DNA of 64,000 bases, from positions 149,929,371 to 149,993,370 of the forward strand of contig CM024757.1 in NCBI GenBank assembly GCA_014218235.1, given 5' to 3'. The position numbers and the translations under genes were made by a program. Source of the DNA: Colocasia esculenta (Eukaryota; Streptophyta; Magnoliopsida; Alismatales; Araceae). Shown piece by piece: positions 32,903-45,427 of the stretch (the stretch's first letter is position 1; every line of letters starts with the position of its first letter). Under the pieces are notes generated by a model, which worked only from the letters and a program-made list of their open reading frames with translations, was not told the DNA's origin and made no database searches.

Positions 32903-34430
32903 ATGTCTGAGTTCTCGAGTATCATAAGTAGACCAATGATTATTGAGTTTGATGACAAGGTTCAAAAAATGCAGGTCTCCTCAATGAAAACATGCAAGTC
33001 TGGAAGGGAAATCAATGAAAAATGCTACATGGCTCATGGAAGCTCAAGAGGCTCTTCTCGTTCAGACGACTCAAGAGGATCACATATGTCAAAGATGTCA
33101 AGAAATTCTCAAGAATCAGGTAAATCCAATTCAGACCCATTTGATGCATCAATATCCAATTCTGATTCAGAGAATGATATATCTTATGATGAATTGATAG
33201 AATGCTATGAGCAATGTGCAAACAATTTAAAATGTTAAACATCAAAACAAGAAGCTAAAAGAAATCTGGAAAAGAAAGACATGATAATTGATAATGCTCA
33301 AGCATTCTATGAAGAAAATGAAACATTGAAAATGAAGAATGAAAAATTGGAAAAGGAAGTCAAAAACTATGAAATCAAGTTTTCTAAGTTGAAAGAAGAT
33401 CATGATCATGTGGAATCTGAAAATTCTGATTTGCAAAATCAAAATGATAAATTGATTGATCATAATGAAAATCTCAAATTTGATAATGATCAATTGATCA
33501 AACAAATCTCTAACATGGCTCATGATCATCAAATAAAAGAGAAATGCAACCAATTGATTGAGGAAAATAATCATCTGAAAAAGAAGATTGAATGCATGTA
33601 TCATGACAGACCATTAAATGATGAATGGAACAATTCTAAGAATAAAATTGTTGATCTGGAACAACAAATTGCTCAATTTGAAAATGAAAAGAACAAAATG
33701 AAAAATGGTTTGGATGTCATGCTAAACAAGCTTCAGACTTCAGAAAAAGAAGTTGTAGCATTAAAAGCTGAAAAACAGAAGATTCAAAATGAATTGAAAA
33801 ACACAAGTCTTGCTTCTGTGAAAAATAAGAAAATGTTCAAAAACAAAATAAAAATTTGAACAAAAAGGCAGCAATTAAAAGGAATGTAGTTACAACTGAA
33901 AATCTGAAAAAGGAAGTGAAAAAGAAAGCAGGATTGTACAATGTTTCAACTCCTCCAACAGCTCAAAAAGCTTCAAGGCAATCTCCAACTCCACATCATG
34001 CCAAGAGATACCAAAGGGTACCACCTCCTTCTTCTCAACCCAAGGGTGATCAAAGGTACTCTAAAGGATCTCAGAGATTCCAGCAAATGCAATCACACTA
34101 TGGTAAGCTCCAGGTAAATGCTCAACCCGTTTGCTACAAATGCAATAAACTTGGTCATCTTGCTAAATTCTGCTGGAAGAAAAATCAACACTCTCATAAA
34201 AATCATGATGTTGTGCATGCTTCAAAGCTCCATAATAATCCATGTGTTCATACACACAAGGATAAACATGTTCATAAAGATCAAAATTTCATGTATCTAT
34301 GAACAGGAAAACTGCACAAAACAACAGAAATCCAAAAATCAAATCACTTTGGATTTTGAAATCTTTGTTATATCCTAACCTTAATGTCGTTGCAGGACCC
34401 AAGCAAGTGTGGGTCCCAAAACAAGCTTGA
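32903..34430 (+). pseudogene. Truncated Sirevirus Gag of Sire-4, broken
   Basis: The ATG at 32,903 opens MSEFSSIISRPM. After about 25 residues comes a Ser-rich segment (SSRGSSRSDDSRG), then a long coiled coil (about 33,240-33,830; many Asn/Lys/Glu heptads), a Ser/Pro/Gln-rich stretch, one zinc knuckle CYKCNKLGHLAKFC (about 34,131-34,172) and the GPKQVWVPK motif (34,394-34,420). The N-terminal retro-gag domain of Sire-3 is absent, as in Sire-1. Lesions: TAA at 33,236-33,238, a frameshift near 33,850 and TGA at 34,300-34,302. The short form is shared by two families with different LTRs, so it was probably made before they split rather than by decay of this copy. Confidence 0.9.
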
Positions 34431-36435
34431 TCAACAAGCTGAGATGTCTTGCAGCCAAAAATTAGAAATGGATTCATGACATTGGCTGTGCAAGGCAAGA
34501 AATGATGGAGAACAAAGGTAAACTATTTTTACTATGATTGAAGACTGTTCAGGTAAAATCTCCTTATCACTTCATATTTGAACTGCTGAAATTGAAATGG
34601 ATTCTTACCTTTATCTGAGCAATGCAAAATGTGTCTTAATGCTACCCCACATGACAATGCCTCTTAGCAATTGGAATCATGCCATCTTGCTTACATAACT
34701 GTGCACATGACCTCTTGGTATATCAAATGATGACATGTGGAAAAACAAGTTATGCTTGTTTGGAAACTATCATTATGCGTGAGTAAAATACTCCGCCAAG
34801 TACCAAAAGTCATGTAATGCATAAGGCTAGTTGTGTGCTTAATAACGTGTGAATTGCTTGATACATTTTCTATGCATGTGTTATGGGGGAGTAAGTTTGA
34901 AAATGCTCATGAATGCTCATGAAATTTGTGTGCAACTGCTTGTGATGAATGTGTAAATCATGATTGAATTGCTTGAATGTTATCTCATCACATGCACACA
35001 TTATGGGGGAGTAAGTTTAAGGCTAGGTGAGTGAAATTCATAAGGGATACCCTTCATACTCAATGTGTATTTATCCCTCAATCTTATGGGTCAAGTCACT
35101 CTCAATTCAAAGCCTTAAAGCTGCAATTTCAAAGCTCCTGTCGACAGCCCTGAACCACACTGTCGACAGATATGACTTCACAGAAAACCAGTTTTTGAAC
35201 TCTGAGTGTTTCTGTCGACAGACGAATTCCATCTGTCGACAGCCAAGCACAGGTTTTGACCTCTCAGAACCAAGTCCTTCAGGTCTGAGTGCATCTGTCA
35301 ACAGGCACTCCCTTGCTGTCGACAGATACACATTTAAATGATAAATCTTCATCTTATCCAATCCTTTCTTTATGAGTTTGTTCATATTATTGATGCAAGG
35401 GGAGAAAAGGGACTTACTACTCATTGCAACCTTTCATATTCACATAGTATCAAAGACATTGAATCAATCACAATGATTTTGATATAATATTTTGTGCTTG
35501 AGTCTAGGTTGTGTCATCTAGAAAACATTGATCAAATCTAATGATTTTAACCTAACTCACTTGAATGGCTCCCTTGTGGATTATCATGTTTCTAAAATGG
35601 TTTGATAAGTAAGAAGGTTTTTGAACTTAATGTTTTACATTAACCATTGACATTAAATAACAATTGACCTTGATTGTTAAAAAAAAAATTGAGAAAAGCT
35701 ACCTATTTCAAACACTCAAAAGTTCATAAAAAGTATTTGAAAGGGGACAAAGGTAGAGCAATGATGAGTATCACTTAGTAACCGGGGACATGGGCATAAC
35801 AAATGTCTGTCTTCGCGTCAAAAAGTCTTTTCATTATCTCTGCACAATGGTATGATGGTCACTCACATTGAGTAACTGGGGGTACGGGCATCCCTCATGT
35901 CTACCTTCACGTCAAAAGGTGAAAGTGATCCTAATTACTACTTTTCCCACATTAACTTGACAAAAGAAATTGTTCAAATGCTAGAAATAGAGTGGAGCCT
36001 CCAAAATTTAAATCAAGGGCAATGGGTTGTCTATTGTCAATTGTTCATGTAGACATTGCCTTCATTTACCAACTGAACATCACCCACTAAGGTATATGAT
36101 TTTCTTCAATGGTTTTATTCAAAGGGTTATTTTATTTTCATATGTTTTTGAATGATGTATTCTAAATGCTATAACTTGAGATTCCCGGAGTATTATCTCT
36201 TAACCATTGTAGAATTTTTATGTGTCTTAATACTAGTGTTTATGACATTTTGTAGTGGGTATCAACCTATTCTCAACCTTGCAATCTCATTTGAACACTC
36301 ATTCCCCACTCATATCTTTCACAATTCAGTTATGTGGTCACACAATTCCTTGCTTCATTCTTTTACTTGTGTGCACTCATTATCTTTTTGAATGTTGTCA
36401 AAGGGGGAGAAACATCAATTGTGCAAAAATTGAAA
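34431..36435 (+). other. Non-coding internal region of Sire-4
   Basis: No gene. It contains two TTATGGGGGAGTAAG boxes (about 34,882 and 35,002), each preceded by ATGCA(C/T)... sequence, and a stretch (34,400-34,860) homologous to Sire-1 at about 1,940-2,500. Between 35,760 and 35,920 a segment with GTAAC(C/T)GGGG and CGTCAAAA(A/G)G occurs twice. Confidence 0.7.
35138..35330 (+). repeat. Internal CTGTCGACAG cluster of Sire-4
   Basis: Five CTGTCGACAG boxes and one decayed CTGTCAACAG in 190 bp, the same box as in this element's LTRs, but 1.1 kb upstream of the 3' LTR. Confidence 0.85.
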
Positions 36436-36463
36436 GTTTTGTCATCATCAAAAAGGGGGAGAA
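36400..36463 (+). other. Polypurine tracts of Sire-4
   Basis: GTCAAAGGGGGAGAAAC at about 36,398 and ATCAAAAAGGGGGAGAA ending at 36,463, directly before the 3' LTR. Confidence 0.9.
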
Positions 36464-37825
36464 TGTTGGGTTCTCATGTGGGAGAATGTTGGGTTACAAC
36501 AAGTGTTTAAATGTTTTTGATGATGAGCAATACTAATTGATGTTATGTTTGTTTTTGATGATAAACATTTCATGAACAAGACAAAATTGATGTGTTATGA
36601 ATGTGTGAAACATGATGAGAATGACAATTGGATGCAAATGAAACACATGTTTTATATGTTCATTATATCTCACTAATTATGTCTTTTAATGTAGGTGTGA
36701 ATGTACACAAGACAAAGCCCAAAATCCAAGTGCAAAAGAACAAGACAAGTTGCTGAAATAGTGCACCTGTCAACAGATGATAGTGCATCTGTCAACAGAT
36801 GAATAGTGCATCTGTCGACAGATGATTTTCGCCTGTCGACAGATCCACTCAGAAATCTATTTCCAGAAAGCCCAGTCTTCTGGTTTTTGCAAACCTGTCA
36901 GCATCTGTCGACAGCAGCAAGTCGGCTGTCGACAGACGGAGTTTTCTAAAGATCTAATGGCCGGGATATGATCTATATTTTGGTGTTTCCTTTTAGCACG
37001 ACTCTCTATGCTTGGACACCACTATATATGGATCATATGAGGCTATTTTCGCAGCAAGAAGCCACCATACCAAAACCCTAAGCAAAGGTCAAGAAGAAGG
37101 CTTTCTTCCTGCTGCCCTGCTTCATCTCTCTGCCCAGAACAAAGAAGAACAACCTTCCAAGCGGAGTTGAAGCTGGTTCGTCCGTGGTTCAAGCTTCTCC
37201 ATCAACTGATACTTGTCAAGACGTAGCTTGGAGTCTTTTGGACGACCAACGAGAAGAGATCTACATCGGGATTTGATTCTTCATCTCAAAACTCTTCTCT
37301 TTTCACTACTCTCATATATCTGTGTGTGTGCACTGATTTGAGATCAGTACGTGGATGTTGTGCAAGTGTGGATTGTTGTTCTGATTGCTTGTTTGCATCA
37401 GACAACGTGGTGTGTGGATCAGATCAAGGCTAGAGGATCTGATCTGTTGTGAACCTGATCTAGCGTGTGTGTGTGTGGTTGAGCCGGTGTGCTCGTGTGT
37501 GTGTTGTACTCAGTTGTTGAGTAGTGTGTCCTCACTGTGTGGGGGTGGACGTAGGAGTCATGTGGTGTGATCTCCGAACCACCTAAAAAATCCCTTGTGC
37601 ACTGTGGTTTGATTTGTGGTTTGCATTGTATTGCGCTAGATGCATGCATAGGGATTTCGTCTACACACTAACTGTTAATTTATTCACACATTACATCAGA
37701 TCAAAGGGGTTTTGATTGAGTAGATCTTTTAATCCGAAGTAGTTTTTAAATTGCTTAAGTTTCCGCTGCAAATCTATTCAACCCCCCCTTATAGCTTTGC
37801 CATCACCGAGTATCCGATCCTAACA
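36464..37825 (+). repeat. 3' LTR of Sire-4
   Basis: 1,362 bp, nearly identical to the 5' LTR. Its CTGTCGACAG boxes are better preserved (four intact). At most differing sites this copy has C or G where the 5' LTR has T or A. Confidence 0.95.
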
Positions 37826-37854
37826 CCTGTGATGATTTCCTTTCTGTTAATGCC

Positions 37855-37948
37855 ACAAAGGGGGAGAGATAGACGCATATTAACCAAAATCAATTTCTTT
37901 TTCACTGTCTATTTAAAGATTTTTGTCATTAACAAAAAGGGGGAGAAT
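37855..37948 (+). other. Polypurine tracts of Sire-3
   Basis: ACAAAGGGGGAGAGATAG at about 37,855 and AACAAAAAGGGGGAGAAT ending at 37,948, next to the 3' LTR. Confidence 0.9.
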
Positions 37949-40004
37949 TGTTGAGCAACTACCCCCAAAGAATGTAAGATTTTCTTTATTCAATATATCT
38001 AGTGTTTTGCCGTGACAAAACTCTTTAAATAGACCTTTTACAAAAGCAAATATAATAATTACATATAACCAAAATCAATCAAAAACATTACATCAAATAC
38101 ATTATAGGTCTATACCTCCATGCCAAGAATTTTTTTCTAAGTCCACAGCTCCCTCTACATCCTACTGAATTCGATTGATAACTTCGACTCCCTTAGAAAC
38201 GAAGTTTACCAACACAGATTTTTTTCTAAGTCCACGACTCTACAAGTAATTCAACTGATGACTTCGACTGATATAGTCGAATGCTTCATAAATCCTGAAC
38301 ACGTGATTCGACTGATGACTTCGACTGATTTCTCCGACTGATGAAGTCGAATACCTTACAGAATATTATTCTTGATTCGACTATTGACTCTGACTGCTAC
38401 AGTTGAATGCTTCAAAATCTAATCTTCTTATATCCAACTGTTGTAGTCGAATCACCTCTTACTTCTTAAATCAAATCACCTTGAGAATCTTTAACTAAAG
38501 TCGAAGTATGAATATTTCTTTAATCGAATTGCAAGGCTTAGATTCAGTTTAACTGTTAAGTATGTACTTAATTATTTTCTGAATCCTTCAAAGGCTTAAT
38601 TCTTGACATAAGGATATCTCTTAATCCTCTCTTACATCTTTTCAATAAACCTTCAAAATATTATCAGCATATCAATTTTTCAGTATCTTGTTATGTTATT
38701 ATTTTCTCTGACAAGGTAAGAAATATTAGACTTAAAAATAATCATCTGAATCCTGTGCATAATATTTCTTATAGAAATAATCCTTGAGTTGTCAAAAGAC
38801 TTTTTGCTCCGGATTCTGCTGGATTCATAAGACACTATGCATTTATGAAAACCTCAGGCGCATGGCATCTGACAGTTTCACCTACCACTGACAGACCCAT
38901 GCCTTACCTCTTCAGCATATTTGTTTGTCTAGTAAAAGCTTGAGCATACGAGGTTCCATACCATTCTTTTGTACTTAACTGACTCACCTACCTCAAAGGT
39001 ATGGAGATGTGTTTCCCTTTTGTCTTGTCTTTGTAACAGGCATTAATTGGAGCACATTTTTTAGCATGTCTCCTCCACAGTCTATGTTATAAAGGCTTAT
39101 CTTCTAACTGTAAACAACGGCCTCTCCTCTGAAAACTTTGGGAAGATGCAAAACTAGAAGACTGTTGGACAATGAGTTCATCAAGATCCAAAAGAAACTG
39201 AAGCTCTCTGTAAACGGTCTGATTGCAAATGGCCACAAGCTCCAACGGCTATCTTCTAAACGGCTATATTTTGAAGTGTATAAAAAGAAGTTGAAGCTTG
39301 AAGGAATATATACAACACAACAAAAAGAAAGCATACAAGCTGCATTCAAATTCCTTCAACCCTTACAAGCCTTTTTCAGCAAAAGTCTGAGAGCTCTTCT
39401 CTTCCTTAGAAGACATCTTTCTAAAGCTCTCCCAGTTGTGTGGGTGGAAAATATAGCTGCTTACTTTCCTGTGTCCACCCTTGTATTTCAGATAGGATTC
39501 CAATCTTATTTCTGATCTATTGAATCCGTCTGAAGTCTATGTTTGTTCTCAATCTTGAGACAAATACACAAGTCTTTCATTTCTCTTGTGAAATTTCTGC
39601 AGAAGTCTGTTTTTGCATTGCCCCTCCTGAGTAGGGAAGGCCTTGTGAAAGGCAGTTGTTGTTCCCCTGGTTAGGGAAAACTTGCTTGGGAGCAAGTGGG
39701 TTTGTAATTCCTCTTAAGGGTGAGAGAAGGCCAATTCATTGGCAGATAGTTGAAATCTCAAGTGGTTGACTTGAGGACTGGATGTAGGACTTCCATGTGG
39801 AAGGGCCGAACCAGGATAAATCTCTTGTGCATTTCTGTGTGATTGATTTCCGCCAAGTTCACACTTGAATCACACACTACACACTAAGTATTAACTCTTC
39901 TATTTAGTGTTGTGCATTTCAGAAGAAAATTTTAAGAGACAAGAAGTCCTATTCACCCCCCCCCCCCCCTCTAGGACATCTAGTTTTCCATTTTCGATCC
40001 AACA
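37949..40004 (+). repeat. 3' LTR of Sire-3 (intact length)
   Basis: 2,056 bp, TGTTGAGCAACTACC ... GATCCAACA. Includes the 518 bp missing from the 5' LTR, the TTCGACT/AGTCGAA cluster (about 38,170-38,530), TATA box, stem-loop (39,780-39,822) and an 11-C run (about 39,957-39,969). Confidence 0.95.
39279..39287 (+). promoter_or_regulatory. TATA box of the Sire-3 LTR (3' copy only)
   Basis: GTGTATAAAAAGAAG, inside the segment deleted from the 5' LTR. Downstream of the palindrome cluster as in the other families. Confidence 0.6.
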
Positions 40005-42866
40005 TGTAAAACATGTCCCAAATAAAAGTACAGGTACAGAAAGAAAAGTGCAGTCCTTAAGGGGCATACCCTGAGGACTTGCAAAAAGGTAGCTCTCAAC
40101 TCACACTAGTACAAGAACTCTCACACTCACACTACTGGCAATGCACGGTGCAACAAACTGCCACCTCAACCGTTCGGCACCAAACTCCTGCGACAGTGAG
40201 TCCTACCTAAAGAAAGCAAGGGGCGTGAGCCTCGCGAGCAAGGCCCAGTAGGGATAACTAGTCCCTTACCAGCCAGAGCAGAAGGAACTCCAAAGAAAGT
40301 GGAAGCAACTATATTAGAAAGCAGTAAAGTGAGGAACACTTATAGCAGGGTACTACAAAGCAGTGGAACAGAACAATGCAATGCCATGACCACCAGCCAA
40401 GGTCGTGGCACACACACGACTCCCGCAGGAACCAACGGAGTCAAGCAAAATATAGAGACAAGACTCGGCACGCGTGTCGAGACAGGGGTCTCACGGAGAC
40501 CACGAAGCAATCATATGAGAAGGGCATCTCACCACAAGCACGACCACCTCATACCTCCACAAGGTTGAGGGCCCACAAGCAAAACCACCCCAGACCCCGT
40601 ACATACCGTGAGGTCGGGAACCACACACGTCGGTGCCACCACGGACTGGCACCAAGGTATGGGACTACAGAACAACGGTCGGGGCCAGCACAAGGCACAC
40701 CAAAAGAACACGCAATGCGGAAACCACCAGAAACGCAGGCCAACAAGGCCAGACCAACAATGCCCACGGAAGCTAGACACAGCTAAGGTAACACCACCGT
40801 GCAAGTTAGAGTAACGAGTTGCACTTGGAAATACCATGAGGAAATGCCGTCACAACAACAGGAACCAAGCCACCACCACTGGCAACTAAGAGGAGGACAG
40901 TAAGCCACAACAAGAGCACAGAACCACACAAGAACAACTGCAAGCCCTGTCGAGCTGCAGCCCCACACCTGACCCCTCTACGCAGCTCCTAAACCAACAC
41001 AAAGCGAGGCAGTAAAGAACTGGACTAACTTGACCACATCGAAAGAACAACCTGAAACCACCTTGGTGACCCATCCCAGTCAAGAGAGCTCTGCAAACGA
41101 CTCTACATCACTGTCCCTACCATTTTCCCCTCAGCTATCAGAGTCTAACACTCGAGCAAGCCCGCCGCTAGGAGAACTCCCTCAACCGATGCGGGGACTA
41201 AAGGTCCCAGGTAACGGTAACAACCTCTGAATGGAACAAGCCCTCAAGTGCCAAGCACCGGGCGACAGAGAACAGACGAGGCAACCAACCACAAACAAGC
41301 GGTACGGCTGGCTCGTAACAAGGACAAGCCCAGCAGGAAAAGGGCACGCTCGGCACACCTCTAGAAACCCCTCAAAATGGTCGTCAACAAACATAGGCAC
41401 ACACACCACAACCAGAAACTCGGCAGGAAGAACGCGACCACATACGCATCGCCTTCAGAAGAAGAAGGCGACAACTAACATGTTGCAACCAGGTCACGAC
41501 CACTCAGGTGTCACCTTCTGATCAGAACACGATGTATCGATCCATCGCGTTCAGCATCAGAAGGCCAAACCCCAGATAACCTGCACCTAGTCACAACCAG
41601 AGCTGGAAGGCAATAAGAACACTATCGCGACCCGAAATAGAATGTGATACAGCACCAGTTGCAACCAAGAATGCGACCAATAGGGTGTCGCCTTCAGATG
41701 ATGAATGCGACGTATCGACCCATCGCATTCCTCATCTAAAGGTAGAGCCCTTGGGGAAAGACCACCCCAAGGCTCACACCCACAACTCGACAAGGGCAAC
41801 AACTATGGAAGACCAATCATGTGCCTAAGTTGGGGAAGACACATCCCCTAACCAACTTAGGTATAGACTACCCTCGCAAAGCCTGAAACGAGGAATAGAA
41901 AAGGCAACGAGAACGTGACGGCTATCCTGTCGCAACTAGAAACACGACATGAAGCTCATTGCCTTCTGACTGATATTGCAACTATCATCTTATCTTGATC
42001 TCAGTCAGAAGACCGAGACTAGGGATGGGGCCATCCCATGGTCTCCCAAACTATAGATAGACTACAAGAGAGGGGAGGGAGAATTGCACACACCATGTAC
42101 GACAGGAAAAGGCTAGAGGGGCACCAACACCACCTCTCCTCGCCCTCAAACCACAAGAAACTAAGCTACATAAAGAGGGAGCACCACCGGCAAGCATTCA
42201 CCCATGCAAAACCACCGAGAAGACTCGAGCACAGGGAGAATAGCTCAAAACAAAGCTCTATCTCCTCAAGATAGGAAGGGAGTAAGAGTTCCCTACTTGA
42301 AATTGAAGAGCCATACCCGTTGGGCCCTTCACGTCGGAATGGTTGTCTCCTCCTCACTCCACGCCACTCCAACGCTCCATCAAGAGCACATTGGCACCTC
42401 CACCACGCTCAAAACGCTTGAGAAGGGGAAGAGAGAGCTCCCCTACCACAGAGAGGAGGAGGGAAGGCAGAAAGAAGGAGAAAGAGGAAGAAAGAGGTGC
42501 CTGCAAGCCTTAAGGCCTCGGAACTGAGGTCGCAACAAGGAGCACATCGCGTTCTTAACAAAAGGCGATAGGCACATTGTCACCTTCTCAAAAGTTCCAA
42601 TGGTCTCTTATCAGGCAGATAGCCACCAGACCATGTGTCACGCCTGCATGTGCATCAGGTAAACGCGACACCTGGCATGTCGCCTTCACACACATGTGTG
42701 CGTACACATGGCATACCAGCCACAGAAGAGAAGATTGGAACACAAAGGTAGTCGCCTTCTTAAACCAAAAGGTGACGCAGGTCAGGTCGTGTTCAAGAAT
42801 GTGACACCTCGACCAGTCGCGACCCCAACGGCAACACCAAGGCAACCAGAAGCCCGAGATGTTACA
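40005..42866 (-). repeat. Gyp-3 solo LTR, main part
   Basis: On the minus strand it starts TGTAACATCTCGGGC at 42,866 and runs to the Sire-3 target duplication at 40,005; its last part is at 20,861-21,022. Total about 3.0 kb. The block at about 40,045-40,080, in minus reading CCTCAGGGTATGCCCCTTAAGG, is shared with Gyp-4 (53,946) and Gyp-5 (about 54,332). Many frames are open on both strands because of composition, but none shows a protein domain. Confidence 0.8.
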
Positions 42867-42871
42867 GGGGG

Positions 42872-44990
42872 TACACAACTGATCCCTGATTTGGGTTGTT
42901 CCCCTGCTTGAGAGGTAAACACATAGGTCATATTGTAAGAGAATGTTTGCATTTTGTTGATTAAATCTTCAACGGTGCAGTTAGTTTCCTAGAACATCTT
43001 AGTTTCAATGATAGAGGAAAGAACATCCTCATCCTTTTGCAAATGCTCTTGTAGCTCCATGAGCCACTTCTTTAAGTGTATTTACACTCCAATTCCTCCC
43101 ATGGCATATATTTTTCCAAGGGAGTTGCCTTGGTTAGTAGTGTTTGTTGATATTCTTCAAGTTCGTCAATCAACCCTTGGAGCCTTTTGAGAGGGCCATT
43201 GACTTTATTTGTTGTGGAAGTCTCACAGACTATAGCTTCCCTTTTCATTTTCCTATTCTCATTCTTATTTTGATTTTTGATTTTCCTTCTCAAGACTGCC
43301 AATTCTTGGAGGGTTGTTTCTTTTGCTATTTCCTTAGGTGGGGCGACGCCATTGGGGTATGACTTTTTGGGTCGTTCTTTCTTTTGGAGTTTCTTAGGGG
43401 CTGACCTCTTGTTTGTATTCACCAGGGTCCATCCGACTTCCTCTTGCTTGTTGTGGACTGTTGCATTAATGGCCTTCTCCAAAATATCATTTGTGAGCTG
43501 TTGATATGTAGAAAGTCCAAGGAACTTGGTCGGCTTCCCTACTTGTGCCACTTCTGCTTGAGTTGTAGCGTGGATTACATTTACGGTGAATGTAAGTTTT
43601 AGTTGTTGATGTGGTTGAGGCGGATTCACCAAATGCTCACCCATGTCAATAATCCCTACTTGAATCAGTTTTTCTGCCTGATTCTTAAATAGGTAACAAA
43701 TTTCTAGAGTGTGGCCCAACACACGATGGTATGGGTAATAATTGGGTTTGTCCACCATTCCCGCTTCTTCTGGCCATTTGGGCTCTGGGAGAGTGATGAG
43801 ATTCTCCTGGAGGCATATGTCTAGTAACTCTTTTGTGCGTTCCCTGGTAAGTGAATAAGGAGCACTGAGCCTTTCGTCTAGGGAGGGGGCTGATCTCCTT
43901 TCTTCTTTCTTTGAATTTGAAGAGGCGGGGGTATCTCCCTTGCCCCCTGCTTTTCCCAGGGCTGCCGAAAAGTTCACTATGTTGACTTCTCATGATCTTG
44001 TACTCTTGTCTTTGGGAGGCTTACCCCTTCCATACAAAGTAGCCGGATTTTCAGCAAAGAAGATTTCTATCTATGACATTGTATTATTGAGATGATCAAA
44101 GGTTCGGATGTTGGACCCTATCAGCCTCTCTTTGATTTCGGACTTCAAACTTCTTTGGCATAGCTTTACTGCATCTTCATGTGTTGGCGAATAATCACAT
44201 TTCATGCTCATATCTCACCACCTTTTGATGAAATCCATGGCAGGTTCACTTTTATTTTGATTTAGGGAGATGAGCTTCGCCAGAGTAACCTTTCTTTCTG
44301 TCATACGGAAGCGTTCCAAAAATTTCCTCTGCATGTCTTTCCAACCAGTTATGGAGTTGGGTTTCAATTTAGCATACCATTGAAAAGCCGATCCCGTGAG
44401 GGAAGTTGAGAAATATCTGAGCAAGTAGGACTCTTCTGTTACTAGCTCCCCCATCATACTCATATAGTGGGCCAAATGTTCATGTGGTGACCCATCCCCA
44501 TTGATATTGGTAAATTTGGGAACCTTTGGGCAATCCGTCGGGAGTTTCTTGAAGAGATGGTGTGTAGGGTAAGGTATCATGTATAGATCAAAAGTGGCAG
44601 GCCCCTCACCATGCTCAGCCATCTTTGCCTCAATTATTCATTCAATCATGGCCCTTTGAGAGACCATTATTTCTTCAAATGAAGTATTCACTTGTGGTGC
44701 ATCATGTCTTTGTTCTGTTACATGCACCTCTTGAGTTTCCTTATGGCTTGAATTTGGATTTTCCATCGGCTGTCTGGCCATAGGTTTTATGCGAGGACTA
44801 TTTGGCGGCATATTTCCCGGGGGTAGTACCGTTGTGGGAAATGTAGTATGTTGAGGCTGTAGCAACTATGGTGCTGGCTGTAGTGGTTGTGACGCCACTG
44901 CCCCCAATTGTTGCATGAGGTTTTCTAGCATAGCCTTCAACCTTTGATTTTCTTGCATCACTGCTTCTAGACTAAAAGAGGGTGAGGGTA
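42872..44990 (-). pseudogene. Tat-1 Gag, broken
   Basis: Gag of a Tat/Ogre-type Ty3/gypsy element, minus strand. The retrotransposon gag domain is at 44,620-44,215 (FPTT ... LPTDCPKVPKFTNINGDG, SAFQWYAKLKPNSI, WKDMQRKFLERF, DFIKRW), continuing DMSMKCDYSPTHEDAVKLC and SNIRTFDHLNN, then a C-terminal part (43,977-43,072) with LPEPKWPEE, YYPYHRVLGHTLEICYLFK. Interrupting stops include TGA after DFIKRW, which replaces an Arg codon of the family, a stop after NNTMS and several others. At 42,872 the frame is cut by Gyp-3 and resumes at 20,860, where the sequence on both sides joins without loss. Confidence 0.85.
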
Positions 44991-45427
44991 CCCCTATATT
45001 TTAGGTCTTCAACAAGCAGACCCTAATCCAGGGGGACCGGGTGATTTGAGGTAGTGATAATGTTGGCATCCGCCATGCCTCCTTCATTCTGAGGTGGTAA
45101 GTCCACCTCCACATTTACCCTATTGAGCCAGGCTCGAGCTTGCTCCCTTCTACGATTGGCTATCGTAGGATGCTGCTCTATATTTGAGGTTTCTGGCTAG
45201 TCAGTTGTTGTAGGCAGATTTTGGGTGTTAATGTTAGAGGCATAACATGTGTATATCTGCATGACTTCTTCAATGATCTGCACTGTTCTCCTCTCTTTTT
45301 TCCTAGGGCGTACGGTGGCACCTAGGCGTTGGAAAACTAATCTCTTAGGGATATCATCATCCCTCTTGTGTTCTTTAGATTCAAGAGAGAATTTTTGCCC
45401 TACCTCCGGGCTGACTTGTCTTTTGTT

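Larger units (their letters stand above)
31386..37825 (+). mobile_element. Sire-4: non-autonomous Sirevirus-like element with gag only
   Basis: LTRs at 31,386-32,750 and 36,464-37,825, Met primer site, truncated gag, 2-kb non-coding region, polypurine tract. Target duplication CCTGT on both sides (31,381-31,385 and 37,826-37,830), inside Sire-3 between the env-like gene and the polypurine tracts. The LTRs differ at roughly 18-20 positions plus three small indels by my count (about 1.3-1.5 %), so it is younger than most of the window. No pol is present; movement needed a helper. Its gag and LTR end are related to Sire-1. Confidence 0.95.
21023..40004 (+). mobile_element. Sire-3: full-length Sirevirus (gag, pol, env-like), interrupted by Sire-4
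   Basis: 5' LTR 21,023-22,556, Met primer site, gag, pol, env-like gene, two polypurine tracts, 3' LTR 37,949-40,004. Identical 5-bp target duplications TGTAA flank it (21,018-21,022 and 40,005-40,009), so both ends are certain. Without Sire-4 and one target copy the element is about 12.5 kb. All three genes carry stops and frameshifts and the 5' LTR lacks its TATA box, so it is dead. It is inserted in the solo LTR Gyp-3. Confidence 0.95.

Noticed and set aside
40299..42911. Dense overlapping frames on both strands
   Set aside because: Solo LTR Gyp-3 with low AT content; many Thr/His/Arg-rich frames, none with a domain.
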